Positions 30,588 through 42,900 of a DNA stretch of 64,000 bases are shown here, one piece after another. The position numbers were made by a program, and so were the translations under genes. The DNA is from Larimichthys crocea (taxonomy: Eukaryota; Chordata; Actinopteri; Sciaenidae): the NCBI RefSeq assembly GCF_000972845.2, contig NC_040027.1:14809760-14873759 (forward strand). The letters run 5' to 3'. Positions within the stretch are counted from its first letter, which is position 1; each line of letters starts with the position of its first letter. The notes under the pieces are model-generated. The model did no database searches. It saw only the letters and a list, made by a program, of their open reading frames with translations, and was not told the origin of the DNA.

Positions 30588-33500
30588 ATGTCGTCTCTCT
30601 CTGTTCCCCCACCAAAATGCCTGCAGAAACCGTTGGCGGTTCCACATCGTTACATGTTTGGACCGGGACCTTCCAATGTTCCTCAGCGAATCCTGGAGGC
30701 AGGGTCCAATCCCGTCATTGGACACATGCATCCAGAGATATTTGAGGTAATTCAGTGGGTTTAACATGCTGAATGTAGACAATCAAGGGAAAGAGGCATG
30801 GGAGAGAAATGATAAGTTAACTTTTCTAAGCAGGCTAGACCCCAAGCAGTGCAAAGAATAAACTATTTACACTCTCTGCGTGGGGGATGTAATGGCAGAG
30901 TGTGATTGTAAAGCTTTTCACTTGGCAGAAAAAGTAATTACTCTGTTTCAAAGTCAAAGAGTTACCATATATTCTGTGTTAGTTTTTACAACACTAAATA
31001 TATATTATCGTTGCATGTATTATAAACTTTCCATCCCTGGCAGTTTATAATATATGTAACAATAATATATATATTCAGTGTTGTAACGACTAACACACTG
31101 AAAATACATTTTTTGCTACCGTAAGTATATGTTAATGATAATACTGAATTTGTACTTAAAATTTGAATGATGGACTTTTATTTTCTCTTTCTTCTTTTAC
31201 TCAAGTAAATGATTCAAGTGTATCTTTTGATTAAAAGTGTGTCATAGATACACATATAGCTTGTCTGGCTATCTTTGTGAGGACTCTTCTGTGTTAAATC
31301 ATCATAGTGGGGACGTTTCTGCGTTGAGAGGACATCTTGGCTGGTCTTCACTACTTCAGGGTTTTTGACTAATCTGGTTCCTATCTTGTTTGTGATTGGA
31401 TAGAAAGGTTGCAGCTAACCTGTGTTAGAACAACTCTTTTCTATTCAATCTACCCGTTTCACCAACATTTGCTCCTTTTATGTCACAGATAATGAACGAC
31501 ATCAAAAGTGGAATCCAGTACATGTTCCAGACGCAGAATAACATGACTTTAGCCGTGAGCGGCACTGGCCACACTGCTATGGAGTGTGCCATCTTTAACA
31601 CAGTGGAGCCCGGAGAGAGCGTACTGTCTGCAGTTAACGGCATATGGGGAGAGAGAGCAGCAGATATGGCCGAGAGGATAGGTAAGGCTGGTGGTTTCAT
31701 ATATTTTGATGTCAAACTGTGTCTGTGGCTCTCAACCCCAAGCACACTGATTCCTACTGTACTTACAGCAACAGAGGATTGACTGTAAATAAATTACAGT
31801 ACTCATGTTCATCATAATGAAAGAACATGCCAAGCAGTGCAGCAGTGTGCAAAAGAATATCATGTGTATCAACCCAACAGGTGCCAGAGTAAACACCATC
31901 GTGGCACCCCCTGGTGGCTTCTTTACTAATGCAGAAATTGAGCAGGTATCACTGATTATCATGTTACTCTAATTAATTTTGTCAGAGCTACAGTGTCTGT
32001 GTGATCATATTTTTCTCATTCATCACAGGCCTTATCAAAATACAGACCGGCGGTGTTCTTCCTTGCACATGGAGAGTCTTCTACAGGAGTCCTGCATCCT
32101 TTAGATGGCATCGGACAGCTGTGCCATAAGTAAGACGCAGCACTCGCTCCTCTGTCACATCTGTAACAAAAAATAAGAGCGGATAATAGCTATGTTATGA
32201 TTTGTGCCCACAGGTATAACTGCTTATTTCTGGTGGACTCTGTGGCATCAATGGGAGGAGCCCCTCTATACATGGACCAACATGGTTTAGTATCAAATCC
32301 TGATAGAAATATCTAGTCTCTCTGGGGACACTGTGACATTTGATGACACCAAAAATATATATATTTTTTTGTGGGTGTTTGTATTTGCAGGGATAGACAT
32401 CCTATACACAGGCTCCCAAAAGGTTTTGAATGCTCCTCCAGGTACAGCACCCATCTCCTTCAGTGAAAGAGCATGGTGAGAGACGTATATGATATAAGTA
32501 ACAGTTCAGAATATATGTAACATGTATATTTAAGGTTGAATTTGTCCACAGCCAGAAAATATTCAACCGGAGGACAAAGCCTGTGTCGTTCTTCTTGGAT
32601 TTGAGTTGGCTTGCAAACTACTGGGGATGTGATGGCAAGCCGTCAAGAGTGTGAGACATCTTTTTCCCCCCCTTGCAGACAGGGATTACATTTCAAACCG
32701 TGGTCTTGTTTTTTAGCCGTACTTGCACAATTTATGAATATTGCTCTGTCTTCTCCATTTCCTCTCTATAGATATCACCACACAGGTCCAGTCACCGCCT
32801 TTTACTCTCTGAGGGAGAGTCTGGCTGTCCTTGTTGAAGAGGTGGGACGTGTGTTAGAAGTTCATTGATGCCACAAAACTGTCGCCACAAAAAGCTCTGT
32901 GCCAACAATACTTTTGTAAGAACAAGCCATGTATGTGAATCAGCTCTTATCGAGCAAAGCTCTTGCTTTGGGAGCATGCAAGCAAGCAATATTAGCTGAT
33001 AAACTAATTACAGAAAGCACAAAGAGACATTCATGGTCCCCAGAGGATGAACCCTACTGACTCCTTTGACTTTTCCTCTTGTTGATGACAAGAGCCTTAC
33101 AGTGGCTGGTGACTATTGCTGTTGTTGGTGTATTGAACCAATGTCAGTGCCGTGAAAACATGGGTTGTGTCAGCTGTTCTATAATGTTTGATGTTATTCT
33201 AAAGGGTCTGGAGAATTCATGGGAAAGACATAAAAAAGTGGCAGAGTATTTCCACGCTGGCCTGGAGAACATGGGTCTTAAACTTTTTGTCAAAGAAAAA
33301 GTGAGTAATCATATCATTTTTATAATAACCTGTAACAGAATTCACACCATCTATGTAGCTGTTATAACAAGAAAACATATCATGAATTATATTAAATGAT
33401 AAAAAGGGGGAAAGTAGTTCTGACTTCTGTGTTTGTTACAGAAAGCAAGACTGCCTACAGTTACCACGATTGTTGCTCCTCATGGATATGACTGGAAAGA

Positions 33501-33757
33501 GATCACAACCTACATCATGAAAACACATAATTTAGAGATTTCCGGAGGGCTTGGACCATCAGTTGGCATGGTAAGACATGTTTATATGCTCAGTTCTTTA
33601 CTTCTTATTTATGTGCACCCTTACTTTCAGATGTTCTTGGTCTTTTCAGGTGCTGCGTGTCGGACTTATGGGATGTAACAGCAGCAGGGCCAGTGTTGAC
33701 ATGGTGTTGATGGCACTGAAAGACGCTCTGAAGCACTGCCATAAAAGCAAAGTGTAA
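30588..33757 (+). CDS. agxt: alanine-glyoxylate (serine-pyruvate) aminotransferase, complete
   Basis: PLP enzyme that converts glyoxylate plus alanine to glycine plus pyruvate, peroxisomal and/or mitochondrial depending on species. Eleven coding exons: 30588-30746, 31489-31681, 31881-31945, 32029-32129, 32214-32284, 32391-32475, 32552-32650, 32772-32841, 33205-33300, 33442-33570, 33650-33757. They total 1176 nt, giving 391 residues; human has 392. Motifs are GPGPSNVP near the N-terminus, [19 protein letters not shown] (D181, pyridine-nitrogen contact), [11 protein letters not shown] (K207, Schiff-base lysine) and GGLGPSVG. The exon 7 end was chosen at 32650 because it restores the conserved VYHHT. 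No ATG occurs in the open in-frame sequence just upstream, so no mitochondrial leader is encoded in this exon. The C-terminus is SKV, not a canonical SKL or human KKL. Intron 5 uses a weak donor (GTTTAG). Confidence 0.95.
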
Positions 33758-33827
33758 CATGTTGCTGTTGGAGCTGTAAAGACAAACCCTGAATCAATGC
33801 TTCTGTCATAACGGAGAGACTGTGTGT

Positions 33828-33833
33828 AATAAA
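33828..33833 (+). terminator. agxt: agxt polyadenylation signal
   Basis: AATAAA 70 bases after the agxt stop codon, well placed for a short 3' UTR. Confidence 0.7.
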
Positions 33834-34989
33834 TGAACCATTATTCTCAGTTACTATCTTGTGCAGCTCAGACACTGGTTGAATGGCAACAGTGCTATTG
33901 TACTTTTTGTTATTTTACCTATTTTTTCAGACAAATATGAACACATGATAATTGTAATCGAAAGCACTTTTTTTCAACAACACACTGGGCTGTGGTTAAA
34001 ATATATATGTTGAAACAAGGTTTGAATCTTGCCCTTTAAAGTGTACGTAGGATGTGATGTGGGAGGTAACGGGAGTGACAGATTAACCACCACTTACTGT
34101 GTCAGGAATTCAACTGCCGGTAGTCAGAGCTAATTGAACCTATCAGCTATGAACAGCTGCAGGCCACAGTCCGTAGAGTGAGGAGTCACGTTGGTTTTAT
34201 AGGAGAGGATGAGGACTCTGGGTCGATTGGTGATGAAAGCTGCCACCATATACTGTATGTCACCTGCCTCCAGATCAGCCAATCGCAAAATTAAATTGCA
34301 AAAAGTGGGATTTCAGTCAGGACAGGGAGGTCATATTTATAGCACAATGTGTAATTCAAATACTTACTGCACTGAACTCTTAAAATTTTGACTTAAATCA
34401 GTCAACAACGCAACTAAATACCCATGTACACTGGGTTTTCTTCTGAAAAAAGGTGGTTTGTGGAGTTACACTTTAAATACTTGCTATCAAATAAGTTACG
34501 GTTAAAGTAAGCCTTCAAAAATCAATACCAGCTATTCTTTTTGTATCTAAATCTGTGCTGCATTTTGGATTTATTCAGGGCCGTTTCCTGCTATATGCGG
34601 ACTATGCCCCCAAGCTGCAAGTTCAGCCACAATGAATTTAGAGTTAAAAGTCTTTATTTGTAGACGTCACATGTCGGTGGAGAGGGATAATGGAAACATA
34701 ATACTGTGATCATGTTGCACAGTTACATATTGTTCCTTTTAAACTGCAACATAACTATTATTACTTATTGTTGGTTTGTTTTCATTGTTTGCACATTAAA
34801 ATAGATGTTGCTGGTTTCTGGAATTTTTATTCAAGGTTTAAAACTTTAAAATGATTTCTGTCAGACTTGTGAATTATACATAACACAACCAGGGGATGCA
34901 GTGTTGCATGTTAATGTTTCTTACCACCTGAAACATCGGAATTAAAATGTAACAGACTGCTGCATCGTCAAAGATCGTCTGAAAAGGTC

Positions 34990-35870
34990 AGGAATCTCTC
35001 CCTCATAGGGAAATTCTTTTTGTCTTTATGTATATTGATTGGCATACAACTTTTAAATTCTGTGTCACAAATACAATTAGAGAATTAGGTTTAAAGATAG
35101 TACATAACATATACCCATCTAAAGCAAATATATCAAAATCCCTTGACATCGATAACAAATGTACTTTTTGTAAAACCGAACCTGAAAGCGTAACTCTTCA
35201 CTTTATTTTATGGTTGCCCGTATAGTAGCACATTTTGGAAAGAACTTTTTATGGTTGCCCGTATAGTAGCACATTTTGGAAAGAACTTGAGAACAACTTG
35301 TGTAAAACAAAACATAAAAAAACAACATTATTACTTATTTTGAATACAAAGAAAAGAAACCATGTATTATCGTCAGCCTCTATATTTTATTATGGAAATT
35401 TCACATCCATAAATGTAAATTTCAAGATTCATCACCATCATTTAAGCTATTTCTGATTGAAGTTGATTATTATTTTAAGTCTCTTCAGTTAATTAATAAT
35501 TTAAAAAAAAAGATATAATAATAATATGGTATATGATAAAATAATAATAACCTGTCACAACAGTTATAACCAGAACTTTATTTATATGTAAGATTACAAG
35601 TCTGTCACATCTAAGTTTTATTTTTGCTTTTCTGTTTTCATGCTTTCCCCTTTTGATTCTTATTATACTATCATGTAACATGTGCTATGTTTCTATTGTA
35701 CAATGTGAACTAGTATGACTGAATTCTTTATTTGTTTGTTTCCCTCATAGTTTGACAAAATAGGCATGGCCCCCAAACGACCCTGGATTTATTTATTATG
35801 TATGTTTTAACAGTGTAAATGGCATGTGTAATCAAATAATAAAAATAAATTTTAAATGTGCATGTATGTA
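34990..35870 (+). mobile_element. degenerate LINE ORF2 3' end (zf-RVT region, L1/Tx1-like)
   Basis: The plus-strand frame reads ...YIDWHTTFKFC..., then CTFCKTEPESVTLHF, the Cys-x2-Cys type zf-RVT segment near the end of L1/Tx1 ORF2. A later frame encodes FHIHKCKFQDS, matching the usual ORF2 terminus. Stops, frameshifts and an internal 41-bp duplication show it is dead. An AT-rich 3' tail with AATAAAAATAAA follows. Confidence 0.65.
35206..35288. repeat. 41-bp tandem duplication
   Basis: The block starting TTTATGGTTGCCCGTATAG occurs twice back to back with a shift of exactly 41 bases and no mismatch. It lies inside the LINE relic. Confidence 0.9.
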
Positions 35871-36128
35871 CTTTTTGTTATAATTAATTTTATTTATATT
35901 TTTATACATTATCATTTAGGAGTTACTACCATGTACTACGTGCAGAAATGTTTATTTGAATAAAGTTTTTTTTTTAATATACAAAACATCAACAACAGCC
36001 GGAACCGGACGTGCGTAGTTGTACTTCCTTGTTGACATGCCGCGTCAGTAAAAGGCGGGTAAATGTGAGGAGACTGTCTGTTGGATAATAAGTTTATCAT
36101 CATCAGACAGAGAGAGAAAGAGAAAGTG

Positions 36129-39100
36129 ATGGCGTGTAAACGAGGAGCTCTCATCGTCCTGGAGGGAGTCGACAGAGCCGGAAAAACGACGCAGTGCAAG
36201 AAGCTGTTCGAGGCGCTGCAGCGGAGCGGAAAGCCGGCGGAGATGATGCGATTCCCCGGTGAGACCCCTGAACTTCAGCGTGAACCTTTCAGGTGTGCGG
36301 CATAGATGTAATAACGAGGCATGTTGTTGTTGTTGTTTGTTGGTGCAGACAGGACCACGACTATCGGGAAGCTGATAAGCGCCTACCTGGAGAACAAAAG
36401 CGACCTGGAGGACCACACGGTGCATCTGCTGTTCTCTGCGAACCGCTGGGAGATGGTGTAAGAGTCCTCGAGTACTTGCAACCAAGTGTTATTTATAAAT
36501 GTTAAGCTGCAGCAGTGCTAACAACACACAGACATTTCCAAGTGCGCCCTTATTCCAGACTTTATGGCAGATACTTTCCGGTTTTCAAAATAAAACGTGG
36601 GTTTTAGAACACTAACCCACGCAGTTGTTGTCATGTGATTTTCATTGTGTTGCTGCTGTCTGAGTTGTTTGGGTCCTTGGGTAGCTTCAGGCTGCTCACT
36701 GATGTCATTAATGGTTTGTTTGTTTCCCTCCTCCCATCTATAGTTTTTTTAAGAGGCATGCGTCCAGGTGATTTTCACCTGAGAGTGCTATTTTTGTCTT
36801 TATGTCCCACAATTGTCTTCACCAGACGAGGCTCACATGTCCCAGGAATGGGTGGACCAAAGAACAAGTTCCCAGCTCCATTATTTTTTTTTTTGTTAGG
36901 AAATTTCTCGTTAAGGATTACCAGATTTCTTTTTAAAAGGGTCCCCCATGCTACCTTTTTATCAAATTTGACGTGATATTATATATTGGGAAATTAAAGA
37001 AGAGTACTACAATTTGGCATACAGTGTTGTACTTTTACATAAATAGATGAAAACTGTATTTTATCCGGGATAAAATATACCCAACGTTAGTGATGGTGTT
37101 ACTAAAATTAACGTTAGTGTTCTAGGGTTAAATGCATTAAAAGTTTATTTTAAAAATATAAAGAGAGACGAGCAGTTAGGACGTTATTGTGTTTTTATAA
37201 ACTACCAAATTATCCAATAAATCAGGCATGGGCAATCTGTTTTTATTTACAAAGGGCTGGTGTGGCTGCAGGTTTTTGTTCCAACCAACCAAGAGCACAG
37301 TTTGACCAATCAACTCTGTCAAGACTGAGATCAGGTGATTTAAATTTAGTTAAATTGATTTAAATTCAGTCAGATTGTCAAATCTGGTGTGCTGCCGCTT
37401 GGTTGGAAAGGAAACCTGCAGCCACACCGGATTCCCCATGATTGCAATAAATGGTCGTAAATATAATATAAAGTTATTTACACACACTGTGATATCAGAG
37501 ATGGTTATTGAAATGTTTTTATTCATGAAAATAAAGCAGGAACCACAGCAGGCTTATACTGACTATGACGTCCTGTTGAAAGCCCGTTTACTAACATCAA
37601 GAATGGCTGCATTGTATTCAGCTCAGTTCCTGGTACTGGCTGTGTTGGCTTGTTTTTTTTTTTATGTCACTTAATCTACCTGTGCTTTTCCTGCAGTGAC
37701 AAGTCAAAATGTCAGCTTGTCATAAAGAGTCGGTTTGTAAGAGTTCACTCATTTAGGTGAGGTCAAACCTTCTGCACTAGTCATGCAGAAAGGTTTTAAA
37801 GAGCCAAGTGGAAGCATTGAAAAGTTACAGTAAAGCCTTGTGCTGTCTTTTCAAAAACAATGTGAACGGATCATCAAGTTCTACCCTGATTATAATTGTT
37901 GGTGTGGATTACAGATCGTCCCCGATGCTTACCTGACAAACAAAATGTTCAAAACTTTTTTGTGATTGACTTATTGCATGTTTTGCATGTAGCATGGACT
38001 GAAATATTCAGCATTTCCCTTTAATGCAATGTCTTATTTATGTTGTTTTGTTATTATTAATATTTATATTAATTATATATTTTTTTGTCAACAAATTTCA
38101 CGAAGAACCAAAACCTTTTACCCTGCCAGCAAATATTGTCTGTGTAGTCAAGAGCCTGAATTATCATGTTCATTATTAAAAGCCACACTGTTGCACTGGG
38201 GGAAACTACGATGCACACAATAGTTTTTTGGGAGTTAAGAGATGGTTTGGTATTGATCTAACCATCCTAAAATGTTACTATAACGTTCCCGACAAGTCCC
38301 CAGCTCTTCCAGGAAAGTTTTTATTCCATCTGAAGAACTAAACTACATATTTGTGTCACGTTTTTTAAAGATTTAAGACTTCAAGGATTTCAAGCCACAG
38401 ACAGGGCAGGACATGATTTTGGTCTTTTCATGAGATTTGTTGACAACTAATACGCCAGGTTCATCCTTTAAAAAACAAACAGAACTTTGAGCGAACGTAC
38501 TTGTCTTTCCATCTCTGCAGTCGTCTTTATTAGCAATGATGCAAACACCAATTTTAGTCATGAGCGTTGATAATATATCCTCTAGCCTGCAGCGTAATAA
38601 AGTGATTCTGACCACAGGCCTTTAATGAAGAAGAAGCTGGAGCAAGGCACCACTCTGGTGGTGGACCGGTACGCCTTCTCTGGAGTTGCTTTCACCAGCG
38701 CCAAGCCGGTGAGTGTTTTCTCAACCGTTTCAAACTCTGCATCCATCAGGCTATATTATCAGACACGTGTGTGTGAGAAGCAACAGAAAGTGTGACGCCT
38801 CCTTTTTTTTTTTAGGGTTTCTGTCTGGACTGGTGCAAGTCACCCGATGTGGGACTGCCACAGCCGGACCTTGTTATGTTTCTCCAGCTCAGTCCGTCAG
38901 AGGCGGCTCTCAGAGGCCAGTTTGGAGAAGAGAGATATGAGAAGAGCGATTTCCAAAGAGCAGTTCAAAACAAATTTCAACAGCTGATGAAGGATCGTTC
39001 GGTACACTGGCAGGTACGACGCAGGTCTGGATTGCAGATCCATTTAAATCGATAAAAATAAACAGCTTGTCATCTCAATTGTCTGTTCTAGGTAATCGAT

Positions 39101-39202
39101 GCTTCTCAGAGTGTCGAGGATGTGCACAAGGACATCATGACCCACAGCCTGAATGCTATCAACTGCGCTCAGAACCAGGCGCTCGCAGAGCTCTGGAAGT
39201 GA
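36129..39202 (+). CDS. dtymk: thymidylate (dTMP) kinase, complete
   Basis: Phosphorylates dTMP to dTDP, the last step specific to dTTP supply. Five coding exons: 36129-36258, 36349-36457, 38618-38708, 38816-39013, 39092-39202. They sum to 639 nt, giving 212 residues, the same as human. The P-loop GVDRAGKTT is at residues 13-21, [10 protein letters not shown] (DRY, residues 96-98) follows, then [12 protein letters not shown] and QLMKD, ending ELWK. The family's usual P-loop serine appears here as threonine (GKTT). The open frame extends upstream of the chosen ATG without another ATG, so 36129 is the start. Exon 1 is GC-rich, and intron 2 (2.16 kb) holds a palindromic repeat. It is tail to tail with atg4b, an arrangement also found in human. 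Confidence 0.96.
37257..37430. mobile_element. foldback (palindromic) repeat in dtymk intron 2
   Basis: The left arm around TGTGGCTGCAGGTTTTTGTT and CCAACCAACC is matched by an inverted right arm GGTTGGAAAGGAAACCTGCA and GCCACACCGG. The middle is AT-rich with repeated TTTAAATT motifs. This is a well-known style of fish foldback MITE. Confidence 0.75.
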
Positions 39203-39406
39203 AGCCGATATAGAAAATATGACACTTTTGCACACGACGGCCTACTTTACTAACTGCGAATAGAAAATGCCTCAGCTTGTTTCATACCAATTGAGTAGCA
39301 CCATTGTCCATCAGATTCTTAATTTTATTTTTAGTTTTAATCCTCTTACATGTTCTATTGTTTGTTTTTTTTGTTTTCGCCACCTGTCTATATATTGTGT
39401 TGATTA

Positions 39407-39412
39407 AATAAA
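39407..39412 (+). terminator. dtymk: dtymk polyadenylation signal
   Basis: ATTAAATAAATAA, about 200 bases beyond the stop, offers overlapping ATTAAA and AATAAA signals. Confidence 0.65.
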
Positions 39413-39960
39413 TAATCTTCAAATGAACTAGTGTATATGTTTTAAACTTGGCAAGGATACTTTGCATGAACAATTAATACAACTTGTCTGCAGATTTGAC
39501 TTAATTTGGTTTCATTACAGGCTGTTACAGACTTCAGTTATTAGTGACAAACCGCTTTAAGCCATGGGCATCATGTATCTATACAACATAAAACTGTTAT
39601 GGCAATTTTTTTTACTTATGGAGTCAGGGAAAGGCACCATATCACTTCAGAATAAACATTTAAAGTGTTAAGACTCAATATGGAAACACATGTATGTGAA
39701 AATGTGCATACAGAATTTTATCCTGAGCTCCTGCTACGGCTTCCACCAGGCAGTCTCAATGTTGGATACAGAGAGCATTCAGTGGCTGTTTTTGAGAAGA
39801 ACGCTGTGTGACACACACGGACTAAACCATTTTGGAGCTGGACTGGCTCAAGAGGTCTCCAGTTAATGTTCATCCCCTCAGGCTTCCCCTTCCGATACAG
39901 AGAAGAAACAGAATCTCTCGCCAACTGTTCGAGAACAGTAAATCATTGTCCGTACGTCCC

Positions 39961-42900
39961 TCACAGGGAAAGGATCTCAAACTCTTCGTCTTCCGAGTCA
40001 AAGAACCGCTCCAACCTGTCCGAGTCCGAGAAATCTGTGAAGTGAGGGTCAACACATTAAAAGAAAAAAAACAAAACATTAAAATTCATCATCGATAACT
40101 GGATTTTTTTTTCTGGAATATATTAATGCACAAATAAAAAAGCAGTTCATTCACCAGGAGTAAGGTTAAGGGCGTCCACGCTGACCATGTGAGAGGGCTG
40201 ACTGTCTACTAGTTCAAACATGGGCAGGCCGCCTCTGTTGCACGACAGCTGGAAGAAAATGACATCATTTTAATTCCCACCCCCCTGAAAGGAAAATTAT
40301 TTAACTGCTATAAAAGCGCAACAAAAGAGCAGTGTTCACGGAAACATACCCTTCTTATGCGCATACACCAGTCGTCAAACTCGTCCTCTGTTCTACAGAA
40401 GAAGCCCTGGCAGAAACCAGAAAACAATCGGCTATGGAACATCTGAGTTACCGTGAAAACGTTTCAGCCTGCACACGAGCTTTAGTTTGAGATACACACA
40501 GCTCTCCCCTTACCGCTGCGATGGATGGGTCCAGTTCACAGATGTGCATGCGGCAGGGTGGGTGCTGACAATGGTACGTCTCATCGGGGACCTGGCCGTC
40601 TTCGTATGGTTCCACTGCGGGCTGAGTGGTGTGCGGGTCTAAGTAGATGAGTTCCTCGCCTGGGGAGTGGGTGGAAAAAAAAAAAAAAGATGTGTACAAT
40701 TAGACTGTTCTCTTGGTGTTAGGACAATTAATGTGGTGAGTATGAGTGTGCAGTGCACAGCTGAGTGTTTATTTCACAAACACAGAGACTAGACATACCG
40801 ACATAACCAATGAAGTAATGGGCACTGTTGGGTTTTCCCCCAATAACACCCAGGGACTGAGGCAGCATGAAGCATTGCTGTGAAAAGAGACAAGAGGGTT
40901 TATCTCATCCCAGCTGTGGCTGACGTTGTCTCAGTGGTAATTCAGGTACCTGTTTTTGGCTACAAATGACAGGATTTAAGATTCTTAGTGCAAGTTCAGT
41001 TTCTTAAGTGACTCGCAATGTGGGTAAATCTACAGCAAGTACACCCAGAAGATCACAAACCAGGTAACATGAAGTCTGTTGCCATCAGGATTGACCAGAG
41101 AGGGGGGAAAAAAATGAAGTTGCACATCAACTTTAACGGTGACAATCTCCAGATTTGTGTATAAAATGTGATACACGGCAGAAGTACCTCACCTTGAGGG
41201 TTTCAATGTAGGCTTCATTTATATCACTCAGGCCCAGCCTGAGGGGGATGAGCAGGACCAGAGGTTTCCACAGAGCCGTCTCCTCCTCAGCCAGGGCGCA
41301 CGCCCCCTCCAGGCAACCGTTGAGCTCTCCCGCTCCCTCTGGTTCAGCGCAGGCTCCTGCCATGTCCAGCCACGGCATGCAGAGACGCTCTGCAGTGAGA
41401 AAAATTGATCTATTTGTGGCCTTTGTTAAGGAAAACTTCTGGTTATGCGGTTAATTTAAGTATATACAATCAATCAAATGGAAGCTTTCAAATCAAAGAC
41501 TTGCATTTGCGCATGGAAAAGTACAAAATGCTGTTGTTGGATGAACTTTATTTCGACTAACATTTGAAACCCAGAAACGTTTTTCTGTGAGAATAGCAAG
41601 ATTTAGCTGGAATACTACTTCTGTAAACAAACACAGATGTTCCACAGTTTAACCCGGAGTACAAACTGACTGAACACTCACTGATCTCCTCGATGACCAC
41701 GGTGTTGTCCATCGCCACGTGTACGACTAGTCTGCTCCACGTATCGAACACGGCCAGCTTCCTGAAAGCAGGGCAGCACATTGAGACAGTCACGCGTTTG
41801 TGTTTCTTTAAGTTGTTTTAAACCGCCTCAGAGTGCGGCGGCATCTTGTCTTTTTGTTGTTCGTTGACGGTGGGATGGATGATTTCATGGTGAGAGTGAA
41901 AAAGAAAGACATCATTGTATCGCGCTCGAGCACAAGAATGCACTTTCCTGCTGCCACTTTCGCACTATAGTACTCACTAACTATCGGTAGTGCTAATGTG
42001 CTGATAACCATGTGGCCACGAAGGCAGTGAAAAAGAAAACTGGAGAATGTGGATGTGAAAACTGCACGACTTGAAATGAAAAAGGAAAGGATGGAAGATG
42101 ATGCATGCAACACATTTGTTAGGTGAGAAACACTGAATGTAAACACAACTTTTATTTGATTACAAGAAAACTCTGCAGGGCACCTTTAATCTTAAATTAT
42201 TAAGCAAATAGTTTGCTGTACTTGTACATTTTTATATCCATGTACTTTAAACATCTCGGACTTCATCTTCATCAGCCAAGAAAAGCACGTCATCTTCGGC
42301 TGTTGGAATACGTGGCATCAATCCTACAGTAGGTGCAGTCCTAAAAAACTAAATCTGAAACGTGTAGCTTCTTACTTACTTTAGAACTTGGGCAACTGTG
42401 TTTGGTCCATACCACTGGCCTATAGGCTTTCCCTCTCCGACTCCCATTTGGGCTGCAGCATTTAGAAACATAAGCATAAACATTTTATGGAAACTCCTTT
42501 AGGGCTGTCTGAGTGAGTCCTCTATAAGAATTAGAAAGGCTTGACACTCACTACTTACCAATTTGATGGATGGAATAATAGCTGTCTTTTTTGTCAATGA
42601 AGGCGTTGAGAATGCTGATGTACTCTTCTCTTTGTTTCTGGCCTCTGGCCCATCTCCACTCTGAGAACAAAAAGCCAGTTATGAAGCCTGTTTAATACGA
42701 GCTCTGTTTGGTATAGTCTGCTCGTTGGAGAAGAGCTGTTAGTGCCACACACTGATAAAATCTGGTGTCATCTACACATACACACACATAAGATATTATC
42801 TTATCTATCTTTGTGTTTCTTAAAAGTTGTCTTACCTCGGCCTAAATGTCTACACACCAAGGCCTCGCCAAGGATCATCTGGCCGCACCGCAGCATACAT

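Larger units (their letters stand above)
33834..36128. other. intergenic region between agxt and dtymk
   Basis: AT-rich. Contains the LINE fragment at about 34990-35870 and a 41-bp tandem duplication at 35206-35288. The last 130 bases before dtymk are its promoter and 5' UTR, with CTTCCT (ETS-like) and GGCGGG motifs near 36020-36060. Nothing else is recognised. Confidence 0.55.

Noticed and set aside
32611..32868. Plus-strand frame across agxt exons 7-8
   Set aside because: It reads through an intron in the wrong frame; the spliced exons give the conserved protein.
36081..36128. In-frame upstream extension of dtymk
   Set aside because: The extension begins at TTG, not ATG. The protein from 36129 matches the family length exactly.
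41808..42146. 112-codon minus-strand frame between atg4b exons
   Set aside because: It lies within atg4b intron 6. The flanking exons splice in phase without it, and the product is low-complexity and unrecognised.
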